Shown here piece after piece: positions 27,566 to 38,800 of a stretch of 64,000 bases of DNA. Both the position numbers and the translations under genes were made by a program. The first letter of the stretch is position 1; each line of letters starts with the position of its first letter. Origin of the DNA: Crotophaga sulcirostris (taxonomy: Eukaryota > Chordata > Aves > Cuculiformes > Crotophagidae); contig VYZB01000220.1 of NCBI GenBank assembly GCA_013397455.1, forward strand, positions 539,667 to 603,666. Reading direction: 5' to 3'. The notes under the pieces are model-generated. The model made no database searches. It saw only the letters and a list, made by a program, of their open reading frames with translations, and was not told where the DNA came from.

Positions 27566-28500
27566 TTTACATGTAGGATGCAAATCTTAGACATGAAATT
27601 GTGACAATGTGGAAAAAAAATCATTGCTGACCTATGTAGGCCAGATTCACTGTGTTTTAGACTGTCTGCTCAGGCAACAAATTTGGGCTCTACGTATTTT
27701 GATTCCCACTCCCTCTTCTTGGGTAATGGGAACATCTGTAAAACACTGCTGAACTGACTGGGTTCCTTAAACGAGGGCAGCTGGCATCAAGGGCTTGGGT
27801 TGCCTGTGGATGCTGCTATATTTTTTTTCTTCCAAGCACCATTCCTGGAAATAACTATGGTCTTAACCTCTCTCACAGACATTTGTTAGAAGGCTAGAAA
27901 GGGCCACTTTGTCCAATATTTTTATTTTTAAACATGCGTTGCATCCAGAAATTATCATCACTGTGTCCTGTGGTAGGAGTAGAGGACAGAGTACCTTTGG
28001 ATGGAGAGGGTGAGGAGGACAATTTTGAGTCCTAAACCTGATTTCCTGTGAAAAAAATACTGTATGTCATGTATGTATACTTGTTTGGGCAGCTCTAACA
28101 CTGTACAGTTTAGTTAAATGCGCTCCAAGGGAGGAGGAGCTGTTCCTCAGATGTTTTTAGTTCATGCTTTGTGTTCAAAGAGGAATATTTTTCTTTAAAA
28201 AATAAAAACAGATAAGTTTTCAGCTTGGTGTCATCCTATTTCTGGGGGAGCTGAATATTTTTGGGGGAAAGGGCAACAGTATTTGTGCTTTTGTGTGTGC
28301 CTGGGCAAATTAACTTTGAAGTTTTAATATTTTAAAGCTAATAAGAAGAAAGTACAAAGCTTTGCGAGCTTCCCTGAAGCAAGGAGAAGCTCCTGACCAT
28401 GCTTTGGAGATGGAAGTGGAAGTCCATTGTTACACTTTGAAGGCATCTCCTGCGTTTCTGTGATGTTCTGAGCTTTTCCTCAATGCCACTGCACCCCATG

Positions 28501-28542
28501 GACTTTGGGGTCCCTTCCAACCCAAACCATTCTGTAATTCTA
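28501..28542 (+). mobile_element. CR1 terminal stub
   Basis: 'actttggggtcccttccaac' followed by 'ccaaaccattctgtaattct' matches the last ~40 bp of CR1 in sense orientation. It sits about 190 bp before the first possible start codon of the forkhead reading frame. Confidence 0.8.
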
Positions 28543-28730
28543 ATCTCTTGGACTGGTTTTACTGCAGGTAAAGCGTGGCTCAGCGCAGAACTTGGCCGCG
28601 GTCCTTCTGTCCTTTCTGTGCCTTTCTGTGCCCCCGCATCCCCCACCCCCGCATCCTCCTCGATGTTTGGGTTTGCGAACCGCCAGCGCCGTCCTGACCC
28701 AACCACGACCCCAAACAGCCCCGGGGTCGG

Positions 28731-29536
28731 GTGGGATGGGGTTGGGGGCTGGAGAGGCTTCAGAGGGTGTCAAACGACAGCAGAGGGGCAGCGGAGGGGT
28801 GCACAGCAGGAGTGATGGGGGATGCGCAGGGTGTGCGGGATGCGGAGAGTGGGGGTGCTCGGGATGCAGCGGGGGATGCGGCGCGCAGGGATGTGTGGGG
28901 TGTGCGGGATGCGGCGCGCAGGGATGTGTGGGATGTGGAATTTAGCGATGCTCGGGATGCAGAGCGCAGGGATGTACTGGATGCGGTGTGGGATGCGGAG
29001 CACAGGGATGCTCGGGATGCCGCGGGAGATGCGGTGTGGGATGCAGAGCGCGGGGATGCTCGAGATGCGGTGTGGGATTCAGAGCGCGGGGATGCTCGGG
29101 ATGCGGTGTGGGATGCGGAGCGCGGGGATGCTCGAGATGCGGTGTGGGATTCAGAGCGCGGGGATGCTCGGGATGCCGCGGGAGATGCGGAGCGCGGGGA
29201 TGCTCGGGATGCCGCGCGGGATGCGGAGCAGCGGCTGGAGAAGCCTCCCTATTCCTACGTGGCGCTGATCGCCATGGCCATCCAGTCCAGCCCCGAGCAG
29301 CGCCTGCCGCTCCGCGACATCTACGCGTACATCGCGGGGCGCTTCCCCTACTACCGCGGGAGCCGCAAGGGCTGGCAGAACAGCGTGCGCCACAACCTCA
29401 GCCTCAACCCCTGCTTCCGCCGCCTGCCCCGCCGCTCCGCCGGCAGCACCGGCCCCCCGAGCCGCGGCGGGGAGTGGGCGCTGGACCCCGCTTTCCAGGA
29501 CATGTTCCCGGGGGGCGATTACAGCCGCCGCCGCCG
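28731..29536 (+). CDS. Forkhead (FOX) transcription factor, FOXL2/FOXL2L-like, truncated by assembly gap
   Basis: An uninterrupted frame from ATG 28731 (or the in-frame ATG at 28815) reaches the N gap. Residues about 30-168 come from a 36-bp minisatellite (repeats of [12 protein letters not shown]). Residues 171-268 form a forkhead DNA-binding domain: [20 protein letters not shown], then a helix 2 region with GRFPYYRGS, then recognition helix [12 protein letters not shown] with the invariant Asn, Arg and His. Next come a wing-1 region and [21 protein letters not shown]. The [14 protein letters not shown] start and the DPAF.DMF..G.Y.RRR end are closest, from memory, to FOXL2 and FOXL2L (FOXL3). 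Other FOX classes fit less well. FOX proteins are nuclear DNA-binding regulators; FOXL2L is known as a germ-line sex regulator in medaka. The C-terminus is lost in the gap. Whether the repeat is really translated is unknown: the true start could lie just before LEKPPYSY, or in an upstream exon. Confidence 0.75.
28820..29228 (+). repeat. 36-bp coding-compatible minisatellite
   Basis: Successive 'gatgctcg' starts at 29055, 29091, 29127, 29163 and 29199 are exactly 36 bp apart; an earlier one is at 29007 (48 bp before, one extra 12-bp subunit). The unit is built of 9-, 12- and 15-bp pieces each starting GATGC. The proximal part (28820-28945) is more diverged. Because 36 is divisible by three, all three + frames stay open through it. 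Runs of GGG on the + strand suggest possible G-quadruplex formation. Confidence 0.95.
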
Positions 29537-29941
29537 NNNNNNNNNNNNNNNNNNNNNNNNNNNNNNNNNNNNNNNNNNNNNNNNNNNNNNNNNNNNNNNN
29601 NNNNNNNNNNNNNNNNNNNNNNNNNNNNNNNNNNNNNNNNNNNNNNNNNNNNNNNNNNNNNNNNNNNNNNNNNNNNNNNNNNNNNNNNNNNNNNNNNNNN
29701 NNNNNNNNNNNNNNNNNNNNNNNNNNNNNNNNNNNNNNNNNNNNNNNNNNNNNNNNNNNNNNNNNNNNNNNNNNNNNNNNNNNNNNNNNNNNNNNNNNNN
29801 NNNNNNNNNNNNNNNNNNNNNNNNNNNNNNNNNNNNNNNNNNNNNNNNNNNNNNNNNNNNNNNNNNNNNNNNNNNNNNNNNNNNNNNNNNNNNNNNNNNN
29901 NNNNNNNNNNNNNNNNNNNNNNNNNNNNNNNNNNNNNNNNN
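29537..29941. other. Assembly gap (405 N)
   Basis: A run of N begins after CGCCGCCGCCG and ends at GGGGGGG. It removes the end of the forkhead coding sequence. The GC-rich edges suggest a sequencing dropout. True length is not known. Confidence 0.99.
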
Positions 29942-29948
29942 GGGGGGG

Positions 29949-30190
29949 TGGGTTTCTCCACTGAATGACTTCAAACAGGGGTTTTTCTTCTCCACTGAAT
30001 AATTAAAATGGGTTTTTTTTGCTTCTCCACTAAATGACTTAAGAAAGAGGAGTTTACTTCTCCGCTTTTGCTTCTCCAGTGAACGACTTAAAAAAGAGGG
30101 GTTTGCTTCTCCAGTGAATGATTTGAGGGCTTTGCTTCTCTGCTGAATGTCTTAAAACCGGGTTTTGCTTCTCCACTGAACTACTATAAA
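29949..30190 (+). repeat. Tandem repeat of about 35 bp after the gap
   Basis: Eight diverged copies of 'cttctccactgaatgactt' occur near 29954, 29988, 30021, 30057, 30070, 30105, 30134 and 30168. The usual spacing is 33-36 bp, with one short interval. The linker is 'aaaaagaggggttttg'. It may start inside the gap. It could be 3' UTR or flank of the forkhead gene. Confidence 0.9.
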
Positions 30191-30973
30191 ACGCTCAGCT
30201 GTTGGACACGCCCGAGGGAAGGTGGAAAGTTGTTGTTGGTGCAGCGGGACGGCTGCTGGTCCAAGTCTTTCTTCCGAGGAAACAGCAGCAGGGACTAAGA
30301 TGCGCCACCTTGCTCCAAAGAGCTTCTGAACTGCTTTATCCCTTTGGATCTGGGGGTGGGAGGGGATGATTTTGTTGTTTGCTGGGCTGCAGAACTCCAG
30401 CAAGCTCATCAGAACCATCCTGTGTCATCTCGGATCTGAAAGTACCCCAAGAGTCCTGTGGATGCTAATGGGAACTTTGGTTCATGCAGGGAAATTGGTT
30501 TTTTTCAAGTGTTCTTAAACTCGTTTTGGAGCTTTTCTTTCACGGGTTATGAAAAAGCAATATATGGGGGTCTGGGGTTTTTTTTTTTTCATTTTGATGA
30601 AAAAAACCCCAAAGCGACAAAACACAAACCCCAAAGATCTTTGGAGTAATACTGGGAATCTTGTGGGTTTGTGTTTAAAGTGAATCTACATGGGACTTTT
30701 CATACAGGAAAAGGTTATTTTATATTGTTGCTTTTTATATATGTTTACATATGTTCATTGTTAACACATTTCTTATAAATGATGCTCTAATTACTATGTA
30801 AGGTCTTTTCCCCTTTTAATTTCAGAGGGAGTACTTTCTATGCTTTTCCCTCAGAATAGGGGTTCAGAGACAATATATGGTTCTAGTAAGAACTTTGTTG
30901 TAAATTTAAAGGAGAGAAGAGTTCTAATACTGTTATGTGAAGAGCAGCACTTGTTATATTTTATGACTTGTTT

Positions 30974-30979
30974 AATAAA
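30974..30979 (+). other. Candidate poly(A) signal
   Basis: AATAAA at the end of an AT-rich, UTR-like stretch (30650-30980) downstream of the forkhead gene. It could end that transcript. There is no direct evidence linking the two. Confidence 0.35.
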
Positions 30980-33900
30980 TAGTACTTCATAAGAGCTGTG
31001 GCTTCAGAAAGTGCTTAAACTGTTTTGACTCTTTCTTGAAAGAATATGCAACTTAAATCCAGTTTTATAGTTGTTATTTTATACTTTTTTATGCTTACCA
31101 AGAGGAATGTAAGTACATAAGAACTGTTGTGGTTTGAAGCTGGTGATAAGTCTGTATGTAATAGAAAAAAATTCTTCTGGGTTTTGGCTTTAAATAATAC
31201 GCAGTTTTGTTCTGGCAAAGTTTTTAAGTCATTATTGTGGCTTAGAGCATACGTGAACGATACATTGATGTGAAGCTACAGCTGTTGAATTTGGGGTGTT
31301 AAGTTTGACCTCTGCACTCCCATTTGTTCTGCTGCACATAAAAGTAGGAAGAATTTCTGAAAGTCTGACTCTTTGTGTGGGATCCTCACGTCGTTTTATC
31401 AGCTAAAGGCTGTGGGCAGGTTACTGACTCTGGTGATGTTCCGGCTGATAACCGCCCTTTCTGCAAAAAATACCTTACTTTTTGGAGAGTAAAGATTTCT
31501 GTGTGCTGCTCTTGGCCTTAATTACTTGTGTTCTGTCACCTGTGGGCTGCAGGGTGTCTGGGTCACCTTAATTGTGCTAATTGTGCACCGCTGTGTGAAT
31601 GTGGGAAGGGCTGGGTTTAATCCCAGCGCAGGCTGCAGAGCTGGGGTCTGAGGGGAGGTTTTGTGGGAAGGATTTTCCGTTATTAATGTGGAATCCTCCC
31701 TCTTGGAGCGGAGCAGCAGCACCTCCGGTTTCTGAGGGGCCAGTTAAAGACTTTTTCTCAGTGAAATCTCCCGTTATTGAAAGGTGTAGAGTGGGAGAGT
31801 GGGGTGGGGCCCTCCCTGGGGCCCTCCCGCCTCAGCCTCCCCGCGTAGCTGCCGCTTGTCCGGGCTGATGAGGGCCGGGAGCACCTCTGCACGCCCTGCT
31901 GGGCTCAGGGAGCCATTTTGGGGCTCTCACTGCACCCCAAGCCCACGCGTGCCTGGGCGTCCCTCCTAACTCAGTTTCTTCAAAATGTGTTCTTCTGCGA
32001 GGAAACCAGACCTGCAGCAGGCACTGCTCTGGGAGCAAAGCTGCCTGGAGCCGTGGCAGCTGCGTGGCGGGAAGTGCTGAGGTGAGTGGCGGCAATTTCT
32101 TGTTTCCGTAGTGGCCTGGTTTGTGGCCGGGCACCCTCACACCGGGCCCTGTGAGGGGAGCCCTCTGCCCTCCCCTCTCTGGGTGCATATGCCCAGCAAA
32201 TGCTTACATGATATGTTTTTTACATACTTTTAAGCAAAAAAAGAAATCACTCCTGTCTCCAGTGTTTCTCTTGAATATAAGAGATTATAAGGAATGTAAA
32301 AAGTGAATTTTAAAGGCTGACAAAAACAGTTGAGGTGGTTTTCTGAGGGGCTGTGTGCCCGTGGCTCGTAAGACATTTGGCAGTGCTGGCTTTCAGGGGT
32401 CCAGAAAGAGGAATTTGTTGCCAATTTTCTGCTTTGTGTGTGTCTGGTAACAGCTTCAACCCTCCTGGGCCTGGCTGAGGCAGGCAGAACAAAAACGTGG
32501 TTTGTATTTACAACCATTCACAGCAACTAAGCAAGAGCTTTGCTGCACCTTGGAATATTGACGTGTCATGCTCAGAAGTTGATTTTATTGTTGGTTTTTT
32601 GTGGCTTGTTTTTGGGTTGTTGTTATTTCCTGTTTTAGCTTTCAGATGACTTTGTGGCTCCCATGTCTGAGGCATCCATTCTCACACAAGACATGATGAG
32701 CACAGTGTAAATTATTAGCTGTGTCTGGTCCCAATTTTTAAAACCAAATAGTGAATATGAGTTCTGGACGCCTGATACTTTCAAGATTTTTTTTAATATC
32801 AAGAATTGAGAAGTGTTTCAGGTTGGACTTCTACCATTGCACTTGAATTTGGGAACTGCTAATTTATTATTAATCCTGTCTTTGCTGATTTAGTAGCTGG
32901 AAGTTCTTTGGTGAGTCTGAAATCTTTCAAAGACTGTTGTATCCTTCATCTTTGTGTGGGATTCTCCAAGTAAATAATTTTTTTGTGTGTGAGATTCTCC
33001 AAGTAAATAAATGATTTTCCCAATGAACTTTGGCTTTTAATGCGCTTGGGGGAGGGAGATGTTCTTAGTGTTCAAAGTGGGGTGGTTTTGTTTTGTTGGG
33101 GTTTTTTTGTTACGTCCTCAGGATTTCCTGAAGCAGTTCTAGTATTTAACTTTTCTGGATGTATTTAATTATAACTGTATTTTACCAGATGACTTCTGTG
33201 TAATAGTCATTGCAGCTACAGCAGTCAGGTTTCTGCCATTTCTATCCAAAAGATGTTTACTGTCTAGAAAAGGAAATTGTGGTCAGTACATAAGCCTCTG
33301 TTTTATTCAACAACTGAAGTAGAGACACTAGAAATGACATTTCAAGCTTTGTATAATTACAAATACATAGCAAGAGCTCTGTTTACATGTTAGGCTTCTG
33401 AAGAAGAGAAAATAGATATGGATGGGGCCAAATCCTGAAAGTATAAGAAACTGGACTTCCAAGTCCTAAGATAAATTTTCTTTTCTGGTCTTTGTGCGTG
33501 TGGAATCAAAAGGCGGGCAAAACTAAATTCAGTGGTGTGCCAGTGCCTTTGTGCAATGGATAAAAAGTGGTGTGTGATGCATGAAATGCTGAGTATTTTG
33601 TAGGTTGTAGAGGCTGTGAAACAATACAGTATAGTGGGCAAAGCACAAAGAAGTAGTCTCAAGTTTCCAGTTAAATCCAATTTTAAGCTGAACATTGTGA
33701 ATAAATGGGCATAGGAATTCTGTACGTTTAGAAATACTAATTATGTTGTCAAATTATGCAAGGCAATAATAGATGCAGGAATTTTACATTGGTTTTATGT
33801 TGATTTTCATCTCTCTTAAAAAATATACAGGTCTGTCAAGCTTTTGAGGACTTAGGGAAGAGTAAAGTGCTTTGTCTTCTCTTGTTGGTGGATTCACGTG

Positions 33901-34458
33901 TCGGGTTGGTCCTTCGTTGCTTTTAGCAGCCTGTTTAAATTGCTAAGTGATTTATTTGCCAGCATGTACTGGTTCCACAGCTTTTCCCTGTGTGGTTGCC
34001 ACTAGGCGGTGTGTTTGTGCCAGCGTACCCGCGTTAGGAATAGGTTTCAGTGAGGCTGAAATGGGTCTGCAGCTAAAGACCTCTGAATCTCCTTCCCCTC
34101 TGGCAAATTAAACAATAATAAATAGACATTGGAGCAATGTTAAATGGCGACTCTAAAAGTCTGCAAATGGAGATGGAAATATCAATTTAACTGTCCTTTT
34201 TGCCTGCAGTGGTTTCTCCTGCTCACACCCTCGCAGCAGCATCCCTCATTATGCTAAGCTTGATTAATTTTTCTTAAGGTGATGGGGCTCCATCTGGGCA
34301 GAACCAATTGGATGTAGGTGGGATTTATTGTATTCCATGTAAGAATAGTAGGGATGCACATGGCTGAACTCTCTGTGGTCCACGTATTTGGATTGCAGAG
34401 CCCTTTGTCAGAGCGTTGTTCTTTCTCCTCTCGTTTTCCTTATTGCACCTGCTTTGTC

Positions 34459-34478
34459 TTTTTTTTTTTTTTTTTTTT
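34459..34478. repeat. Poly-T tract
   Basis: Uninterrupted run of about 20 T, with no recognisable retroelement body next to it. Confidence 0.9.
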
Positions 34479-35550
34479 GATCAGCTTTGGATAATAATGA
34501 GCTGCAGTTGCGATAGCAAATAGATCTCTTACACAGATATCCTGATGTGAATGCCACAGAAGAGTTAATCATCTCTTCTCCCTGGCCCCTTCTCCAGAGG
34601 CTCCTTCAATTGTCAGCAGAGATGGTCTCTTCCAAAGAATGATTCAGAGCATTTAGGTGAAGACCCTGCTCTGAATCACTCTTCATCAGTTATTTAAAAA
34701 GACAAAACATCCCCTGAAGAGCTGAGGAGGGTTAGCTGACTGTTCTACCAACAAAAGGAGGTGCTGGGAATCCCCTCAGTCTCATTCAGGCACTCTCACC
34801 CCTTCACCCCCCTCCTGATTGCTGTGGCTGGAACAGAAAACTGCAGTGCTGGCTGTGCTCAAACCAGGGGGATTGTTCATGGTATGCATGGCTTTTTTAG
34901 CAGCTCAGAAGTACTGGGGCCTCTCCTGTGGTTTGCATCCCTCTAGCAGCAGAGGATCTTATCGGTAAGCTTCTTTTGGGTTTGTGACTGCATTTAGAAA
35001 ACTTGACCTCTGGGTATTTTTCTTCAAGTTATAGCCTCGAGCAACATTTCTATAAATAAACCACAGCACAGAATATCCCTTTGCAAGCAATACAGATGCT
35101 GTGAACACGACTGAAGAAATCTTGCATTCCCCTTTCCCACCAGTAGATATCAGACTGGTTAATTCTTTTCCATTGTGTTGCCTCCCATCTGTCTTCGTTC
35201 CTTCCCTTTTTGGTTTTAGCAATTAAAAAATTGGTTTTATGTGTTACTAACAGTAGAAAAGAAGAACAACTCACCCGTGCACAGTGCTGTATTAGTAGTA
35301 CAGGGGTAAAAGACTTGTGGTTGACAAAATCCAAGCTAAGTACAGTGTAGGGTAAGCTGATATCTTAACGTGTGAAGGCCTTTAACTGACTCCCAGCTGT
35401 TGCTCACTATGGAATGTGCGAGGTCATTTTGTGGCTTCATATTTTGAACTGTTACCCACTATGGCTCAGGTTGTGCATGCTTATCCCACCTGCATTCACT
35501 TTAATTTTAATAAATAATAATTTTAATAAATAAACTTGAAAGGAAATCTG

Positions 35551-35845
35551 GGGAGTGGCTCTGATCAGGGAGTGCAGGGTTAGGATGAGGGGGAATGATT
35601 TTAAGCTGAAAGAGGGGAGATTCAGGTGAGATCCTAGGAAAAAATGTTTTGCTGTGAGGGTGGGGAGGCCCTGGCCCAGGTTGCCCAGAGCAGTGGTGGC
35701 TGCCCCATCCCTGGAGGTGTTCAAGGCCAGGTTGGATGGGGCTTGGAGCCCCCTGATCCAGTGGGAGGTGTCCCTGCCCATGGCAGGGGGTGGAACCGGA
35801 TGGGCTTTGAGGTCCCTTCTGACCTGAACAGTTCTATGATTCTGT
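35551..35845 (+). mobile_element. CR1 LINE 3' fragment
   Basis: It runs from 'gggagtggctctgatcaggg' through 'ttttaagctgaaagagggga' and 'ccctggaggtgttcaaggcc' to 'ttctatgattctgt'. This is a sense copy with the complete 3' end. Confidence 0.95.
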
Positions 35846-38800
35846 GCCACCCGGAGCTGACAGCATGTGCTAGGAATTGCGTTGGTCGCGTAGCTTAACA
35901 GGTGCTCCAGAAACTTCTGGTACCTGTGGGTTTAGTCTAGCTCTCTTAACATCAACTGCACACCCACCTCTTCCCACCACCACCACTCAGGACCAGCAGA
36001 CTCTAGTGAGGTGCGTTTCCCTTTGTGCTGCTGGATTTCCCCTCCTTCCGTGGCTCTCCGGCCATGCAACTCCGTAACCAGTTTCCCGTCAAGAGCAACT
36101 ACAGCGTTTCTCACCGAGAACGTGGCCTGTGGTAAGGGGGTGGGAAGGGAAGAGGGGGTGGGGAGCGTGTTGGGGGAGCTGGTGCTGCTGCAGTTTCATG
36201 CCTCAATCTGTATTCTCTCTCTCCTCTGCGTGGCTTCCTGTTTTTTCACACCACTGAGCTTTGAAACAACAAGTTGCGAGCAGCAAGGAGGACAGGGGGT
36301 GGAGGTTGGTAGGCTGGAGGAAGACTTGGCGACCCTTGCAGAAGGCCTGGGTGCAGGTTATGGAAAAGACACAGTGTGCTTATGTATTTCTCCAGGTGTG
36401 ATCCTACCGTTGTACACCACAGACGTGGCCCTCTGAGGAGGGAGTGCCATGGTTTGCCTGTGCTCCTCGGAAATGCCTTGCTCAGTGTTGTGCGATTGCA
36501 GCAGAACTGTCCATTAACTTTCCTCTTTGGCAGTTCTCTTCCTCAGCTTTTTCTGAATGGACAAAAGTAGAATTTGTTCTATACTTGGGCATCTTGTGAT
36601 AATTAGTCAGATGTAGTCAGTGTCAGAATAATGCTGAAAGATGCTGATTCCAGTGCTGATTCCTGCAGAATTTGGGATTTTATGCTTTAAAAAAACCCCA
36701 TGTAGTCCAGGCTTGCTTAGAATGTGAAATTAGGAAGCATCTAGGTTGAAATGCAAGAGTTGTGACCGTGGGCAACTGGCAGAGCTTGTACAAAGGCTGG
36801 ACGATAGTGAACTGATCAGAGAAGTGATTCCCAGACTGTGAGCGGCAATTGCTAAGGGTTTGCAAAGAACTGAAATTTCTTGAGCTGGGACTTCTGCTTT
36901 TCAGATGCCTGATAGCATTCACAGAAAACAAAGAAGTTGCATTAGGAACTCTGCTGTCAGTGTAATTCCTATATTTACTGCTATATTTTCTCCCCTCTGT
37001 TTTGAGAGGGAGAAATGGTCTGTTTCGTCATCAGTAAAAAGCAAAATGTGAAAAAGTCATTTCCAGAGTGTAATCAGGGAGAGGGAGCTGCTCCATGAAG
37101 TGTCCTGCTCGAGTCAAACCTGTAACAGAATCCTCTCCCAAACAGGCCTTGTTAATGATGCTGTTTGAAAACATTTTTTTCAGTCTCCCACAGGTTTAAC
37201 ATGAGTGAGTCTCTATTCGTGCTAGTTAATTCCATAATTCGTCTTTGGTAGATGAATGACTTGTATGGTTGAGGGAGATGCTCTACCATGTAGGACCAAT
37301 ATCACGTTTGCTTTAATATCTGTTCAATACCATGCACTTTAGAGAGAGGCACAAGGAGTCCTATGCTCTCATCAGTATGATTGTTGAAGAATGGGAGATT
37401 AATTTTTAATCAAAATCACTGTGGTGCTGCCTTGTTTGCTAGTGAGTCAAAGGTAAATCCTCTAGAAGGAAAAGTTTTTGAGGAATGGAGCTACGCAGCT
37501 ATAGGTAACTTTGTCTCAAAGCACGAGCCAAAGAGGTGTTTCTGCTATTTTTATTGGTGGCATCGGAGCCTTAGCTTGCTGACACGGTGCGAAGTGACTT
37601 CAAAAGCTGCCCCATTTCAGAGTCCAGAGAAAGGTAAATAGAGGATTAGGTTGCAAAGTCTTGTTCTGGCAATGGTTCCTCTCCACAGGAGGTGGATGGG
37701 CAGCCAACCGAGTGCAGCTGCTTGTGGGATTCCTGGCTTACCAGACAGTGCTGTAGGAAGGAGATGAAAAATGGGAAAGATTGCATCAATTATTGAGCCT
37801 TGTAAGAATAATTAGCAAGACAACAGCAGGCAAATGGGCAGGGAGGAGGAGAAAAACAGCTGCCAGAGCATGGAAAGATAGGGCTTAGCTGGAGACAGAA
37901 AAGGAAGGACAATTGGGTCAGGAGCCTCTTTAATCAGTGGCTGGGGAAAGAGATGAAAAATTAATTTATGAGCTTTGCATGCACATTAGAGCAGGACAAG
38001 GAGGGAGGGGACATCTCATTTAAGTTGCCTGCTCTTGAAGTCCACCAAAGGCTGCTGTGGGTTAAATGCCATTTTTGTGACTTTTCAACAGATATCACCA
38101 ATGGGACCAGTGATATAAGAAGAGGCAAGAACAGCTTATGCAAATGTTTGTTGAGAAGAACTGCCTGGATTTTCCATATATTAGTGGGTACCGGGGCTGT
38201 AAAGGAACTGACCAGAATGCTGATTAGTCCAGATTCCCAAATTACAGGAACAGACTTCCATTAGGACTGAATTTTCTCCTTTTTGCAGTTCCCTTCAGAG
38301 CTACCAGCAAGCATATGAATGATTTTTGCACTGTAATGCTATGGTCTCTGATTTTTGGACAGAACTGTCTACTGTGATACAAGGATGTAGTTAATAAGCT
38401 TTAACAGTGAGTCTCTACTGTGTGCTGAACATAGCCTTGTCACTGGTGATTCCATGGTGATGCCCGTTCATGTCTTCCAGATTAATTTCCAGGGCCATAA
38501 TCCTGCTGGATTTGTTTCCCACATCAAGTCTTCCAGGCACCTCTGTCTAGAACACAGCAGATGTTCTCTCCTCTTGGAAAGCTGCATCTGATGGTCTCTT
38601 GCCTGGCTGCATGCAGAGACCTTTTTCTGTATTGCCTAAGCAGATTACTTCTTGTTGTTGTAAAGCTGCGGTGTGTGCAGATAGCATAAATGCTACAACT
38701 GTCTTGTATGTTAAAGGAAACAGCCTGTCATTTGGCAGTTCCCAGTCCTCCCACCAGAACATTGTTCACTGAAAGCAAGCAGCTAAAAGTGGGGGGAAGG

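Larger units (their letters stand above)
23788..28206 (+). other. TMEM201: TMEM201 3' UTR and downstream flank
   Basis: No coding signal is seen. CR1 fragments at 24932 and 27430 (both minus) and a TG-rich tract at 26764 lie in it. An AATAAA at 28201-28206, followed by T/G-rich sequence, is a plausible distal poly(A) signal. It would give a 3' UTR of about 4.4 kb; an earlier non-canonical site is equally possible. Confidence 0.4.
28560..29536. promoter_or_regulatory. GC-rich, CpG-dense island over the forkhead gene
   Basis: The base composition changes abruptly from AT-rich flank to GC-rich with many CpG dinucleotides, and stays so up to the assembly gap. Part of the CpG content comes from the minisatellite and part from the forkhead coding sequence. 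A promoter role is inferred; no TATA box was identified. Confidence 0.55.

Noticed and set aside
28822..29268. Met/Gly/Cys-rich frame in another frame of the forkhead minisatellite
   Set aside because: Shadow of the 36-bp repeat; it does not continue into the forkhead domain.
31832..32188. 118-codon minus-strand frame
   Set aside because: Pro/Arg/Gly-rich, driven by local GC content; no known domain.
35643..35898. Open frame 'CEGGEALAQVAQSS...' on +
   Set aside because: Translation of CR1 3' non-coding sequence; the same peptide appears at other CR1 copies (46156, 60933).
35877..35900. 'gcgtagcttaac' resembling mitochondrial tRNA-Phe sequence
   Set aside because: Only about 10 bases match; no flanking mitochondrial sequence or cloverleaf.
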